From assembly GCF_035582795.1 (NCBI RefSeq), contig NC_134370.1, forward strand, positions 39,357,501 to 39,421,500: DNA of 64,000 bases. Direction: 5' to 3'. Under the pieces are notes generated by a model, which was not told the origin of the DNA, did not search any database, and saw only the letters and a program-made list of their open reading frames with translations. The translations under genes were made by a program, and so were the position numbers. The DNA comes from Mycteria americana. Lineage: Eukaryota > Chordata > Aves > Ciconiiformes > Ciconiidae. Position 1 is the stretch's first letter, and each line of letters begins with the position of its first letter. Positions 25,301-37,431 of this stretch are shown piece after piece.

Positions 25301-28300
25301 ATAGTTTCCTTTTAGTTTTGCAGTCTACCTCATTCAGCCTGTTATTTTTTGTCATGTACTGTTTAGAGACTTGTTCCTTGTCCCTTCACAACTGATGTTT
25401 CTACTTGCAATATTTTATGTTTCTGTTCCCTTTCCACAGGCTTCGATCAATCTAACAATTGTTAACATCACCCCTTTATTACCATATATTTTTAAGTGTA
25501 CGTAGAGAGCACTAGGAAGGTCTTTTTAAAAATGATTATAGTTTGAAGCTTTTCTAATGTATTCTTACAGAACATCATTCCTTTAGTCAACTCCAGAACG
25601 CGTATAGAGCTAAGGCCTCTTGATCATTTGTAGCACTTCTCAAACATACAATAGTATGCAGACACCTTTCATGTGAACAGGCTTTCACATGAAAAGGCTG
25701 TATCTAGAAAATAGATTACTTACTCTTTTACATTCCTCCTGTGACTGTTAAATTCCTTTTGTATTTTGTGCAATTAGATTGGTTTAGCTCCCTTTAGAAG
25801 GCTTCAAAAAGCCTCTTGCACCTGTTCCGTCAAATAAACAAAATATGGAGAAGGTAGAAGCCTTGTTTTACCCCCAGATGTTTTATTTGATGCTTGTAAT
25901 AAGTGAAAGAGCTACAATATGCATTTGCAGTATGTAGCTTTTTTACTTGCTCTGCTTAAAATATGGGCCGCTGCTGTTTTCTAGACTCATTTATCTTCAG
26001 TTGCTAGGCTGAAGTTAGCAGTAAGCAGTACTTCATCCTAAAGGGTATGAATAAAGAGCAGAAAAAAAATGCCGTGTCCAGGAACAGGCAGACAAGATTC
26101 TACCATTGTATGGTAACTGCCCATGAAGACACTTTTGTATATACACACCTTTATTCTGCAGTACCAGCTGCACAGCACACTCCTTCATAATGAACTGGAT
26201 GAAGTGCATTTTAACCACCAACTAGATTTTATATACACCCATTACAAGGATTTCTGCTGGGGTACTCATTTTCAGACTCACTTTGCCTATATGCTTAATA
26301 TTAAACATTCTGAAAATTACAAGTTCTTGTTAATACATGAAAAAGATGTCTGCCAAACTTCATCTGCTGCAGCACTCCTCTTTTAAATACAGTCTCCAAT
26401 AGTCAGCCCCAACACCAGCATCTTGTAGCAAGATTCTGCAACCCTTGCTCTTAGTTTTAACATTGTTTGTCTACATAATGCGAAACAAACTGACAATATT
26501 GTATGTTTACACAATGCCAAACATATAAACTGTATGTTTTTTCTGTTCTTATTGGTGCATTTCAGTTTGACTGCACATGAGCAGCTGACCTCACCCTCCC
26601 CACTGCCGCTAAGCCGAAATAATCTCCTACCACCTATTACTACCACCAGTGTGGCAGAGCACGTGAGCACTGCAGGATCCCGGAGGCAAATGGTAATAGG
26701 CACAACAATTTTATTATTGGAGAGTCTAAAATGTAATTGCTGCTGATCAAATTACCTAACCCAGGAGTTCTAATTTGTCCGTTATCTTGTAAGTCACAGC
26801 AACTGAAATAGATGCACAAAAAATGCTGTATCAATTTTGACTAGCAGCATCACCCGTAGTTGAATGCTTTAATTCCAATTACTGCCAGAATTATTTTCCT
26901 CCCCATAACTAGGTGTGGAATTATTGACTTGGAAAATTAGCCTTAATTCCTAAAAAAATTCCTAATTATTTTAAATGTACTGATGCAATAAGAAGTAGCC
27001 ATAACTTATTCTTCAATGCAGAAATCTCGAGGGAACTCAAGTCAAGCTCACAGTGTAACAACACATGAAGATACCCACCAGCAGCTACAGGAGCAGCTTT
27101 TCTTACCTGATCATTTCTCCAGGCCTAACACAACCAACGCATACTTGGTAAAGCATGGCAAATTATACCAAATCATCCTTAGTTACTCAGTAGGGTGCTT
27201 GGACAATTAACATAGGTAAACATTACTCGAGAACCAAATGTCACAGGTGATCAGTGCCAGGGAGTTCATCTAGTTCACCACTTTGATTAGATACTCACAG
27301 GTTAACAGAAACATCACTGCTTGGCACTTCCAAAACAAACAGGACAAGTCACTTGTTCATGGATAACAATCTCACTATACTCCCCACAACCAGCTCCTAA
27401 CTACACCTATAAGCAGCTGGTGGTGCTACACTTTTCTTAAAGAATCCCAAGTTTGAGATGCTTGTGGAAAAAGCTAAGTGTTACTTGAGGTGTAACGTTC
27501 AATCTAGCATCTTCTGTGAAGGCTTAAGAACGGTGGGGTAGGAGAGGATGCGTTAAAGTTTTGCATAGACATTGGGAAGTCATTCCTACAGCTGTATTCA
27601 GAAATGCAAGGATAGGATAGTCTGCATTGCTTTCTTGCACAAGTTTGCTATACTGTTAATGTCCAGTCTCTTTCAGTATCAAATGCTCTTGGTTTAATTT
27701 ATTGAAACACCTACTCTACTGATATCTTGTCCTATCTAACAAAGTATTTTTATTTAAGCTTTAAGAGCTATAACTTTAACAATAGCTTTTAAATAGCTGC
27801 TGGTTTGGTCTCTGTGTATATTTTCAACATCCTTGACTTAGCAGTTGAGTGTACAAACTTCCTAAAATGTATTTTGAAACAGAAAAATTTCCAGAAGTGG
27901 TCAGAATGCCTTTAACTGCCCCAGTGATCATTCTAAGTAAGAGTGTTACAAAAGTCTATTTTCTACTCTGTAGGAGTTGAACTTTAGGTTGATTTAACCC
28001 TCCTTAAACCTGTAAACGCTCTACTTAACCCTTTACAACATCTTACGAATTAGGAAATACATGTTTAAGTAGTTTGTATCTTGATGTTTTGTATTTTTCA
28101 CATCAAGATAAGTAACTTGAACTGTCTTTTCAGCCAGATCCACAGCACCGCCGTTCTTGCACTGTTATTGATTATAGTAATCAATCTCGGACAAGCAGAG
28201 GATCAACAGGTTCAGGTATGCTCATCAGTCACAGAATTTAATAAGATTAAGCAAGAGGTAGGCTTTTGGGACAAGGATGCATTTCCTACATAGGTAATTA

Positions 28301-31048
28301 TGTTGAGGAGGTCTTTCAAAGTTCTATTTTATGTTTCAAATTTTCCATTATACAAGTTTTATACTTGCATATAGAGTATGTTTGGGTATGGGTTTTTTTT
28401 TTTCTTGTTACCACCTAGTATTTTAAATCACTTAAGGAAGCTTAATGTAATCAGCTCCAATGCCTCTCATGTCAAAGTTAAGAGCAGGAGTTGCCAATTT
28501 AAACAGGTACTAGCAACAACTACTTTCTGTCCAAGGGTTTTTCATCTGCTCAACTATACAACTGAAAGAAGTTGCATTATGTCAAAAACACCCCCAAACT
28601 GCATCTGGAAGACATTGTACTAGAATTGCACTAGATCAACTCAAAGTTTATTTTAAAGACAGTAACCGTACCAGTACAATTCACATGCATACTCTGAAAT
28701 TGGAGTATGCCTTGTACTGTTTATTTGTAACAACTGGATTACCTTTATGGAGTTAAGTGGCGTAACCTAAAATGAATCTCATCTAAAATTACTTATTTTT
28801 AATTGATCAAAGTACCAAAGCAGCAGGAAGGCATTTTTGTTGTGAATGTAATGCCTACTCTTCCCTCCGGTTTCTTCCTTCACTGCAAAGTCATCTCCTT
28901 AAATTGTTTAGTTAATACACTTTGAAAACAGTCTTCATACATGCTTCAGAATAGCTACACAGTCACAACCAGGGTTGCGGTTTTTTTTTAGTAGCAGGAA
29001 GCTACAAGACTAAGTTGCACGTGTGTACACAAGTGTTACGGTAGACCAATGAACCTTACTTATTTCAGCCTTACCTTCAGAGATTTAGGTTTTTCACCTT
29101 ATGGCACACACAAGGTCTAGTCTAGTCAGTTGAAAGGGACTTTGTTCAGAGATTACGGTAGAGTAAAAGTTAACTTTTGTGTCCTGGAACAGCTTTTATG
29201 AATGCTGTCTTTATAACTCTCACCTGAGTTCATGTTGAGCACTCCCTGTTAACTTTGTATTGATGCTAAGTATCACCTCCACCTGGAAAGGGTGGCACAG
29301 AGCAGGGGATTAGATGCACTTTCTGAAAACTAGGTCTGTCAAGACAAGTTACACTGGATTCCTTTCATGGCAGTGTTTTGGGATTCCGTATGGAGTTGTC
29401 AGAATTTCCCACATAAAAATATACTAACAAGATAGGATTGAAGGTGCAAAAATTAAAGGAAGCTGCAAATGTTAATGTAGCAAGTACAGGGGCGATTATT
29501 AGAGGACAAGAGGGCTCTTTTAGCTTGTTTAATAACTGAATGGCCTACTAACACTAATATAAGTGGTACAAGAGGCAACTTGAGTTTAAGAAGGGCACTA
29601 AGCTGAAGTAACTTGTTTTTAAACAAGAAAGGAGTGGCTTCTACTGAAATTAAAATAAATATCTGCCCCCTCCCCACCCCCCAAAACCCCAACAGTATCT
29701 TTAAATGCAAGGTGCATCTTATGACTGCTGTATTAACAAAAAAAAAATTGAAATCAGCATAACTTTGTAGACTTGAATATTTCATTAAATATCAAGGAAC
29801 ACAGTAGTTCCCTGCAATGCAGCACAAACTTTGCCCCTTTTGGAAGGCCAGTCACTTGTCTCAAACTTGCGTAAGTTATACATACTGCAGTTGATAGCCA
29901 CGTATTAGAATAAAAAGCCAAAAAAAGGCATTTTTGTTTTAAATTAAAGGAGATATATTTGGTACTTAGTTTTAATACCTTCCAAGAAGTCTTAAAGTTG
30001 TACATGATCTCTGTTTATTAGGTCTTCAGCTGCATGGTTCTGTGAAAGGCCACAGTCGAAGTGGATCAGTCACAAAAAGCAAACAGGGGTTCTGACATGC
30101 CATGAAGAAGTATCCATCCATCTCCAGAGAGTCATGAACCACCTCTCATTCTCAGCAATGTCAACATTGTTTACAGAGAGTTTTCAAACACCCTTCCTTA
30201 TGAATAGTTATTTTTATATAAATCTAAGAAGCAGCTGCCAAAGATTAGAAGGGGTATACTTAAACATTCCATTTTCTACTAGTAGAAGTTATACTCCAGT
30301 GGAAGGGTGAATATACTCCAGTGGGCAGTAAAGCCTAACTCCTAGAAAATCTACCAAACGCTCTCAGTCATTGCTGTTTTCCCATTACTGGCTTGTGACT
30401 GGTTCATGTTGTTACAGGCAGGTAGTGCAGACCCTGCTGATTCTTCTGTTAGCACCACAAAAGATTAATCAGGCCTTCCACAGCAGTAGTAATTTAAATT
30501 TTTAAAGCTATATTTATATGTTTAAAGCAATATTATACTATCAAAAGCAAGCACTACACATGATACTGCTTCTACAACTCAATTTAGACAAGTTATGAAT
30601 CCTGTAGTTAGTGCAGCAGATATTAACACAGTTGCATAAAACTAAGGTAGCAAACCAGATGAACAGAACTGACAACTTCAAGGGTAGCACGCCACTGACT
30701 ATTCCTGTGTTATATACTTATACCTCTTCCTCAGTGACTGAAGAAGGTTTAAGAGGCAAAAAGAGTCTCTTACTGCAAGTAGTTCCAGACAGTATTCAAA
30801 GAAAGTACATTGTCTTCCTGGTGAGATATTTTATGGCAATTTCACAGAATAGGTCAGTCTCCCTTTCTAAAAATACCTGCTATTATACAAGATTTCTGCA
30901 CTCTGACATGAAGTTCCACAACCCACAGATGCAACATAGCTTTTAGTAGATGTGTTCTGCACTGTGTGACAGACGTACTGGAGGTATTAGCTGTAGTTGT
31001 CCTTGTGCTTCCAGATAAGACAAAAACATGAAATACAGGCTTCATCAA

Positions 31049-31054
31049 AATAAA
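31049..31054 (+). terminator. FAM149B1: candidate FAM149B1 poly(A) signal AATAAA
   Basis: A canonical hexamer about 950 bases after the FAM149B1 stop codon. A second lies at 31743-31748. Either could end the transcript. Confidence 0.45.
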
Positions 31055-31749
31055 TGCTTAGTTGAAGATCTTACTTCCAAGCAGTAAGCGCCAGAGTACA
31101 AGTAAGTGTAAAGATAAGGTGAGGATAACCACTTAATGTATTTTCACAAAGTTAGGACACTGCACAAAAACAGTTGTTCCTTCATAATCCAATTAAAGAG
31201 CACTTTCTCCTAAATTTCCTTATTAATATTTTCCAAATTACAATTCATAATGGAAAAAGACTTGTCAGTATTCTTTATGAAGTGGCTCCTGCTTCCCCAC
31301 TCTGAAGTTATGCAATCTGTCAAATTAGTGGTACCTCCAGAACAGCTAGTAATTTTTAATCAATATTGAAGTTCTTGAGTCCAGTTGATCTGAGCACACT
31401 CTAATCAAAAAGAAGGGAAAAGAAAGCAAAGGGGAACTGTGCAAATGCAACTGGGTTAACTTTCCTTTGCATTTCTAGAGGGGGAAAAAAAGCTTTGGAC
31501 TCAATCTAAATCTCTTAAGTTTGCATAGAGATAAATTGATGCTAAAGAGAGGCCTGTATTCACTAAACCCTTTCAAAATACAGTTTCCCTTAACAGGCAA
31601 GACAATTAAATAACACACTGTACAATGTTCCAGTAATCTCAAGCTAACTGGAGATAAGCATCCCATTTATATCAGTGCCATTCCTCAGGGACCAAGTTAG
31701 TGTTCTGTAGCCCTTGTGCATAAGAGTTACAAAAAATACACAAATAAAC

Positions 31750-32460
31750 TTGAACAGACTTCTAGTAACATAATGTAGTATTTTATAGCCTAGAGGAATC
31801 AGTGTGTTAAAAAAGTGAAAGCAGTCTCATCATAACATAATTTTTGGTTTCTGTACAAATGGTTGACACCAGAGATTTCTCCTGGGCTGTTAGATACCTA
31901 TTTTGTATAGTAAAAGTAACATTCAAGTCATGCATTACGCAACATAATTATGCGCTGTACTCTGTCAGAATCAGGACAATTTTTTTAAAGCAGCCAAGTA
32001 AAAGGGAACAGAGTTACCATTCTACCTCTAGCTTTCCCCCAGGAAGCTCTATTAAATAGTCAGTTCCTGAATGCTATCACTGAAGCAATGAGGACCTTTA
32101 ACTCAAAAGTAAGTGTTCACCTTGATCCACAAAATAAAACCAGCCTCATTCCTTTGAGCTACAGCAAGTTGAATACTAGTTTCCCTTCAAATTCATACCC
32201 CTGCACACTACATCAAGTGGTTTAAAAACAGCTGAAGTAAAAACCTTCAAAGTATTTGTGCATCTTGCAGAAGTACTTCGCTTCTGAAATAACAGAACTG
32301 TTGACAAATACAATGAAGTAGCTAATCACTACCATCCTACAGCAGACTTGACTGTGATGCTGTTGAGATAACGCACAATACGTTTCTAAGCTTTGGAACG
32401 CCTTGTCATGGGACATCACGAACCCTATAAATACATAGAACTGACTCTATTCTGTGGATT
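31750..32460. other. spacer between convergent FAM149B1 and DNAJC9 3' ends
   Basis: No coding exon or RNA gene is visible. Its borders depend on which poly(A) signals are used on each strand, and the two 3' UTRs may overlap here. Confidence 0.5.
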
Positions 32461-32466
32461 TTTAAG

Positions 32467-32472
32467 TTTATT
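32467..32472 (-). terminator. DNAJC9: candidate distal DNAJC9 poly(A) signal AATAAA
   Basis: TTTATT on the plus strand reads AATAAA on the DNAJC9 strand, about 850 bases past the stop. Another lies at 32769-32774, and a third overlaps the stop codon (33320-33325). Confidence 0.35.
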
Positions 32473-33319
32473 ACCTCAGTGTGTTAGAGAATTTCTGCAT
32501 AGTCACCTACATGGTGCAGTCTCATATTTTTCCTAAGGCACCTGCTACAAGCAATCAAAGACCAAACACTAGGTGGCCCTTTCATCTAATGCAGCATCAC
32601 CAGCACCAATGCCACAGTTAACAATATAGCCATATTTTCATCTGCTATAGAAGCATGTAGTATTTACTTGACATAAATCCATCAGAAAAGTCAACACGAT
32701 CAGTTTGTTTTGAACAGCTACTTAGAAAATGTAGAGGGCAGGGGAAGCAGTTCTGCAAAAACTTTTCATTTATTAAATCCGTAGTTTTCCAAAGTATCTT
32801 TATAAAACCAATGGAGCATCTGAAAAAGACCTGTTGAGCTGAAGTGCAAAGACCTTTAAAAACAGCAGAAGGTTTGTTACAAAAGAAGTGTGTGAATAGC
32901 AAAAAGATAAGGCTTCCAACTCAGAAGCCACAGGAACCAGCACTGAAGACTCTCCAAGGTGTGGGATTACATTGTTTTGCCATCAGCTGTACCAATATCC
33001 ATTAGGTGCTTGGAAGGAAGGGGCTTCAACACAAGTTAAATAAACATACCGCCATCCCAAACATCACATGGCTTCCTTACTGTAACAAAACTAATTAGCC
33101 AAGAATCTGTTTGATTTTAACTGAAGAGCACCCAAAGGATTTTAAACAGTAGCACCAGAATGCTTTGTCTGTCTTGTTCATGATGCGTTCTCTATCATAC
33201 CTCCCAGTCACAGCAAGTTGATGCACACACACTCCAAAACAGTAGTCCAAAAAAACTCTGAAATTCTCCCAAATCCATGTGTTCCCATAGAAAATTATAC
33301 CCGATAACCTACACAGTTC

Positions 33320-33325
33320 TTTATT
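33320..33325 (-). terminator. DNAJC9: AATAAA hexamer overlapping the DNAJC9 stop codon
   Basis: The final AAA TAA of the reading frame is followed by A, making an AATAAA that contains the stop codon. If used, the 3' UTR would be nearly absent. Confidence 0.35.
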
Positions 33326-35989
33326 TCTTTCCTTTCTTGGCTGCAGTCTTCTTTCCTCCTTTTTTAGCATTATTCCCATATTTTGCTTCCAGTTGGGCCA
33401 AAAAGTCATCCATTTCCTTTTTTCGATCTTTATTTCTGGTCTGGGGGAGGAGAAAAAAAACAAACAAACCAACAAACAGAAAACCAAAAACTTTTACTAC
33501 TTCCCAATACAGATTATTCTATTGAAGTGAGATAGCTACATAAAGCCTTGAAATGGATTAAACAGGGAACATAAGCTACAGGAGGTATAGTCCTGTCAAG
33601 CAAAAGCCTACTTGTATACTCGAGGCTCTATATCCAACTTCCAAAAGTATCAAGACAGGTAAAGAGTGGCTATAAAAAAAATACGACATAAGGCTAGGAA
33701 AAGCAAAGCAATTTCTAGTTTGGACCCAAAACCCTATTACAATTTGAGGAATGATTAAACATGAACATTCTAGGAAGCCCACTGGACAATTAGAAAGAAG
33801 AAACAGAAAACATTCTGAAAAACAGAATGTAAACAGTATGTTTCTTTGCTTGATCCCCAACATAAAAAAGCAAAATAGTAAGACCTATAGACTTCTACAT
33901 CCTTGTGGAATCCCTCAGAAATAATCAATCATTAACACTCCCTGTCTAACTGCCTAAAACTAGAAGTTAAATATTTTGATTGTGTATGCAGTAAGGATAA
34001 GCATATTAGAGTAACTTTGTTAATTTTTAAAAAGACACAGGTAATAAAATCCATACCATACTCTATTAAAATACATAGATAGTTAACATTAAGGTCAGAT
34101 TTTAACCTCAGGAACCCAGAAGAGTTGCAAGGATCCAAAATACAAAGATGCTCAGGGAAAACACAATTATAAGCCAGTAACATAACTATCTTACAAAAAG
34201 CCTTACTTGAATCAGCGCTTTCAAGTCGTCATCTCCACCAAGGCCCAGTTCGTCTTTAGTCTTTTCTGCCTCTCTAGCTTCTTTTTCTGCCTAAAATAGC
34301 AAACTAGGTTTTGTAAAAAGTATTTTGCATGTTGTCTGACAAAGTCTTATAGAGTTACCAAACACTTAATTTTGCATCTCTATATAAATAGCTGCAAGGA
34401 AACACAAACGGTTTCCAAGTTTGGCCACAGATGAGAGATCACTCAAAGAGAAAGCCCATTCTGGTTCTGCAATTTAGTAGAGCAGGACAGTTTTTTGTGT
34501 TTCACAATGCTGAACATGATGAGATGTCCATCCCCATCCCTGTTCCCCAACCATACTTTTTTTGTCTTAGCGGCTATTACATTTTCTTACATTGGAGAAA
34601 GGTTACTGTGATGTGCATATAACATATTTTACAAAGTGCCAAAAAACAAACAAACAAACAAAGCCCCAAACACCACCGGGTTGAAGAATAGGTCCATTGA
34701 GTCCAGAATGTTATTTCACACTTGCCAAAAGGCAAGCATAATATATTTCCTCCCCACGTATGCTTCTTAATTCCAGCAACTCATGGCTTTGTAAATGTAG
34801 GGACATGCTAAACTGTAATAAGCCATTGTGTATAATAAGAAAATAAAGAAGTAATAGACAACAGCCTAATACAACTCAAAAGCCTTTCACAACAATGGGG
34901 GGGGGGGGGGGGGGGGCAGTGGTGGAGAACACAGGTGACTAAATGTGAAAGTCAAAGATACTGAGCAGGATCTGTAACCCAGCAATCCTGTGGCAAACAT
35001 TTGTCTTAAAAACAGTTTAATTTATTTCTACTGAGGGAGATTAAAAGCTTATAAAAAATAATGTTTCCCTTTGATCCCCGATTGATATAACCTACCCGCC
35101 TTTTTCTTGCGATCATTTTCTGCTTTGCCTCTTTTACAAAACCTTTGTAGGATGGGACTTCTCCAGCGTCAATGGCTTTTTCTATGATTTTCCGTATTCT
35201 TGGTTCATCTGTATAGTCCACACACAACACCGACTCCATTATTCTGTCCATGTCACCCTCAAAATCCATGTATGCTGCTTTAATATCAGCTAGCTCTTCT
35301 TCTGAATCTTTATAGCTCTTTTCGAAGTCTTCAATGTCTTTTACCGTGATCTGAAGCAAAGAGGTGACGCTTCTTGAGTTACAGGATTTATTCACCAGAG
35401 GAATTTAAGAGATAGCATAAAAAACCCCAGTGCTGTACACAAAGCTCGTAAGGGAGACACAGCTACAACTGTGAAACAGCGGGCTTCCCTTTCCCGGAGG
35501 GTTTGCCGTCCCGCTCAGGTGAGCCCTGCAAGGCCCCGCCGCCGGTTCCCAGACCTCGGCCCCGGCCCGGGTCTCACCTTCTTGAAGAGCAGCCGCCAGT
35601 ACTCCTGCCAGTCCCGCTCGCCCCTCAGCGTCTCGCTCTCCTCATCCACCGTGCCCTGCTCATCGTACACGGCGCGCTGCTCCGGGTCGCTCAGGACGGC
35701 GTACGCCTTGCCCAGGATCTGCGGGGAGACGGGGGCCGGTCGGTCAGTCAGTCAGGGGAGCCGGTCGGCAGCCAGTCAGGGGCCGCCGCCGCCGGCCGCC
35801 CGCGCTCACCTGGAACCGCCGCGTCGCCTCCTCCTTGGCATCGGGCTCGGCGCGGTCGGGGTGTACGCGGAGCGAGGCGCGGTGGTAGCCGCGGCGGATC
35901 TCCTCGGGCGAGGCCTCCCGGCGGACGCCCAGGACGCGGTAGAGGTCGGGGAAGCCGAAGGCGGCCTCGCACTGCTCCAGCAGCCCCAT
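33321..35989 (-). CDS. DNAJC9: DNAJC9, J-domain HSP70 co-chaperone and histone H3-H4 chaperone
   Basis: A nuclear J-domain protein that recruits HSP70 to histones H3-H4 (known for the family). Five coding exons: 35810-35989, 35578-35718, 35096-35350, 34207-34290 and 33321-33440 (stop TAA 33321-33323). All junctions are phase 0, and the product is 259 aa against 260 in human. The N-terminus [20 protein letters not shown] leads into a J domain (about residues 15-80) with the catalytic HPD at residues 43-45 (RVHPDRAE). The middle part carries [33 protein letters not shown] and [20 protein letters not shown], the conserved histone-binding region. The C-terminus is lysine-rich ([14 protein letters not shown]). 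Intron 1 is only 91 bases. The start lies in the CpG island and matches the human start. It converges with FAM149B1 and lies downstream of TFAM on the same strand. Confidence 0.97.
34897..34916. repeat. G20 homopolymer in a DNAJC9 intron
   Basis: Twenty consecutive G on the plus strand, so C20 in the DNAJC9 transcript, in the intron between the exons at 34207-34290 and 35096-35350. It is the longest homopolymer in the window. Its length should be treated as approximate. Confidence 0.85.
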
Positions 35990-36200
35990 CCCGCCAACGC
36001 CGCGGCACCGCCCCCGCCCGGCGGCCCGCCGCCCCAAGAGCGCCAACAGCCGCCGCGCCCCGCCCACCTCTCGCGAGAGTTGGGCGGGAGGCGGGAACGC
36101 GCATGCGCGGGGCTGGCGGCCCGCCGGTAGGAGGCGGTGGCGCCGGGCCCCGCGGGAGCGAGGTCAGCGCCCTCAGGGGAACTGCGGGGGTTAACCGTCG
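35480..36200. promoter_or_regulatory. DNAJC9: CpG island over DNAJC9 exons 1-2 and promoter
   Basis: High GC content and many CG dinucleotides span the first two DNAJC9 exons and about 200 bases upstream. Edges are estimated by eye. Long plus-strand frames here are composition artefacts. Confidence 0.85.
36060..36110 (-). promoter_or_regulatory. DNAJC9: DNAJC9 core promoter with TCTCGCGAGA, NRF1-like and E2F-like sites
   Basis: The perfect 12-base palindrome CTCTCGCGAGAG lies at 36068-36079, about 80 bases above the start codon. An E2F-like GCGGGAA is at 36091-36097 and an NRF1-type CGCGCATGCGC at 36098-36108. There is no TATA box. TCTCGCGAGA and NRF1 elements are typical of CpG housekeeping promoters. 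The E2F-like site would suit a histone chaperone made for S phase, which is inference. Confidence 0.65.
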
Positions 36201-37426
36201 TAGCCCGCCTGGACCGCTCCCCCTGGCAGAGGGGAGCTTTCCCGCAGAACCAATTTGAGGAGCAGACCGGGAACAAGGCAGGAGCTGGGCACGTGCCCGC
36301 AGCAGGGCTGTACCCGGCCTGGTTTCCCCCATGCCTCCCCCACGCGTGGGGAGGAGGTTCCAGGGGTTTGGATTCACACCGCTCCCTCTCAGGGAGGTGC
36401 TGCGAACCCACTCCTGAGCGAGAGCCTCCTCTCCTGCCTGGGAACTCAGTATGTGTTCTGCAAAGAAAAGCCAGGGGCACTCAGGTACAGTTACCATCAG
36501 TAAATGGGAAGAAAAAAAAAAAAAGCAGGGGACTCCTATTCGGCTTTCCACTTTCCATTGGTAAAAGGAAACTTTGTGGGCCATGCAGTTCGTGCAGGCT
36601 AGATGAAATCCACTGACTACTGAAAAAGCTTGCCTGCCTTCTAAAAACACAGATGCTCCAAAATACCTATGAGACTTTCATTAAGACACATAGACCCCAC
36701 CAAAAAAAGCAAGCAGCTCTTCAAAATACCTGTATTTATTACATCAAAACCCAAAGTTCTAACAGTTCACACCTTGTCTTTTCCTTCCAGGCTGTCCTAA
36801 ATGTGACAACAGGAAGGCAAAAGTGTTTGCATGTATCCAAACAAAACCACGGAATAAAAGTCCAATAAGGATATGTTTATACAAAACTCATATGGTCTTT
36901 AATTAAATGCAATGTAAGTGGTATACACAGACTGATACGTACAAAAAGACAGATGCATAAAAGAAATTAGTATTTTACATTTCTTGTGCCTTTTGTTGAA
37001 ACGTAGAACATTTCACTACCAATACCATGGAGAGAATAAAACACAGCAGCATAAACTCAAGATTTCAGCTCTTATTTACAGAATTTAGACGGTAACGTTG
37101 TAGAATATTCTTGCTTTCATAAAAAAATCTTACAAAAGCTAGCTGTTACCTACCATTATTGGAGAGCTCTGCTGATGTCAGTGAGTATCACTATTCACAG
37201 CTTGATTAACTGGTTATTGTTGTACAGTCCAGGCTACACCCACAATGATTATTTCAGTCAGTTCAGAGAGACACTGAACCCTCTCTCACCTGATCACCTT
37301 TTCTCCTTCTCCAATGGGTCCTTCATGGGTTTTCCAAATTTCAGTGCTAATGCTGACTGCAACATTAACACAGCAGGATAAAGACATGACAACCAAAGGG
37401 CATTAAATTTAAAATACATAACCATT
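36150..37426. other. spacer between DNAJC9 promoter and TFAM stop; probable TFAM 3' UTR in part
   Basis: No coding exon is visible. TFAM-strand AATAAA signals lie at 37426-37431 (overlapping the stop) and 36735-36740, so much of 36720-37426 may be TFAM 3' UTR. The mammalian neighbour of DNAJC9 on this side, MRPS16, is not present here. Confidence 0.55.
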
Positions 37427-37431
37427 TTATT
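37426..37431 (-). terminator. TFAM: AATAAA hexamer overlapping the TFAM stop codon
   Basis: The last codons GAA TAA followed by AA form a canonical AATAAA containing the stop codon. A downstream alternative lies at 36735-36740. Confidence 0.35.

Noticed and set aside
35503-36650. Long frames on both strands around the DNAJC9 promoter (up to 300 codons)
   Set aside because: These are stop-poor GC-rich shadows. Only the DNAJC9 exons at 35578-35718 and 35810-35989 show conserved protein and splice sites.
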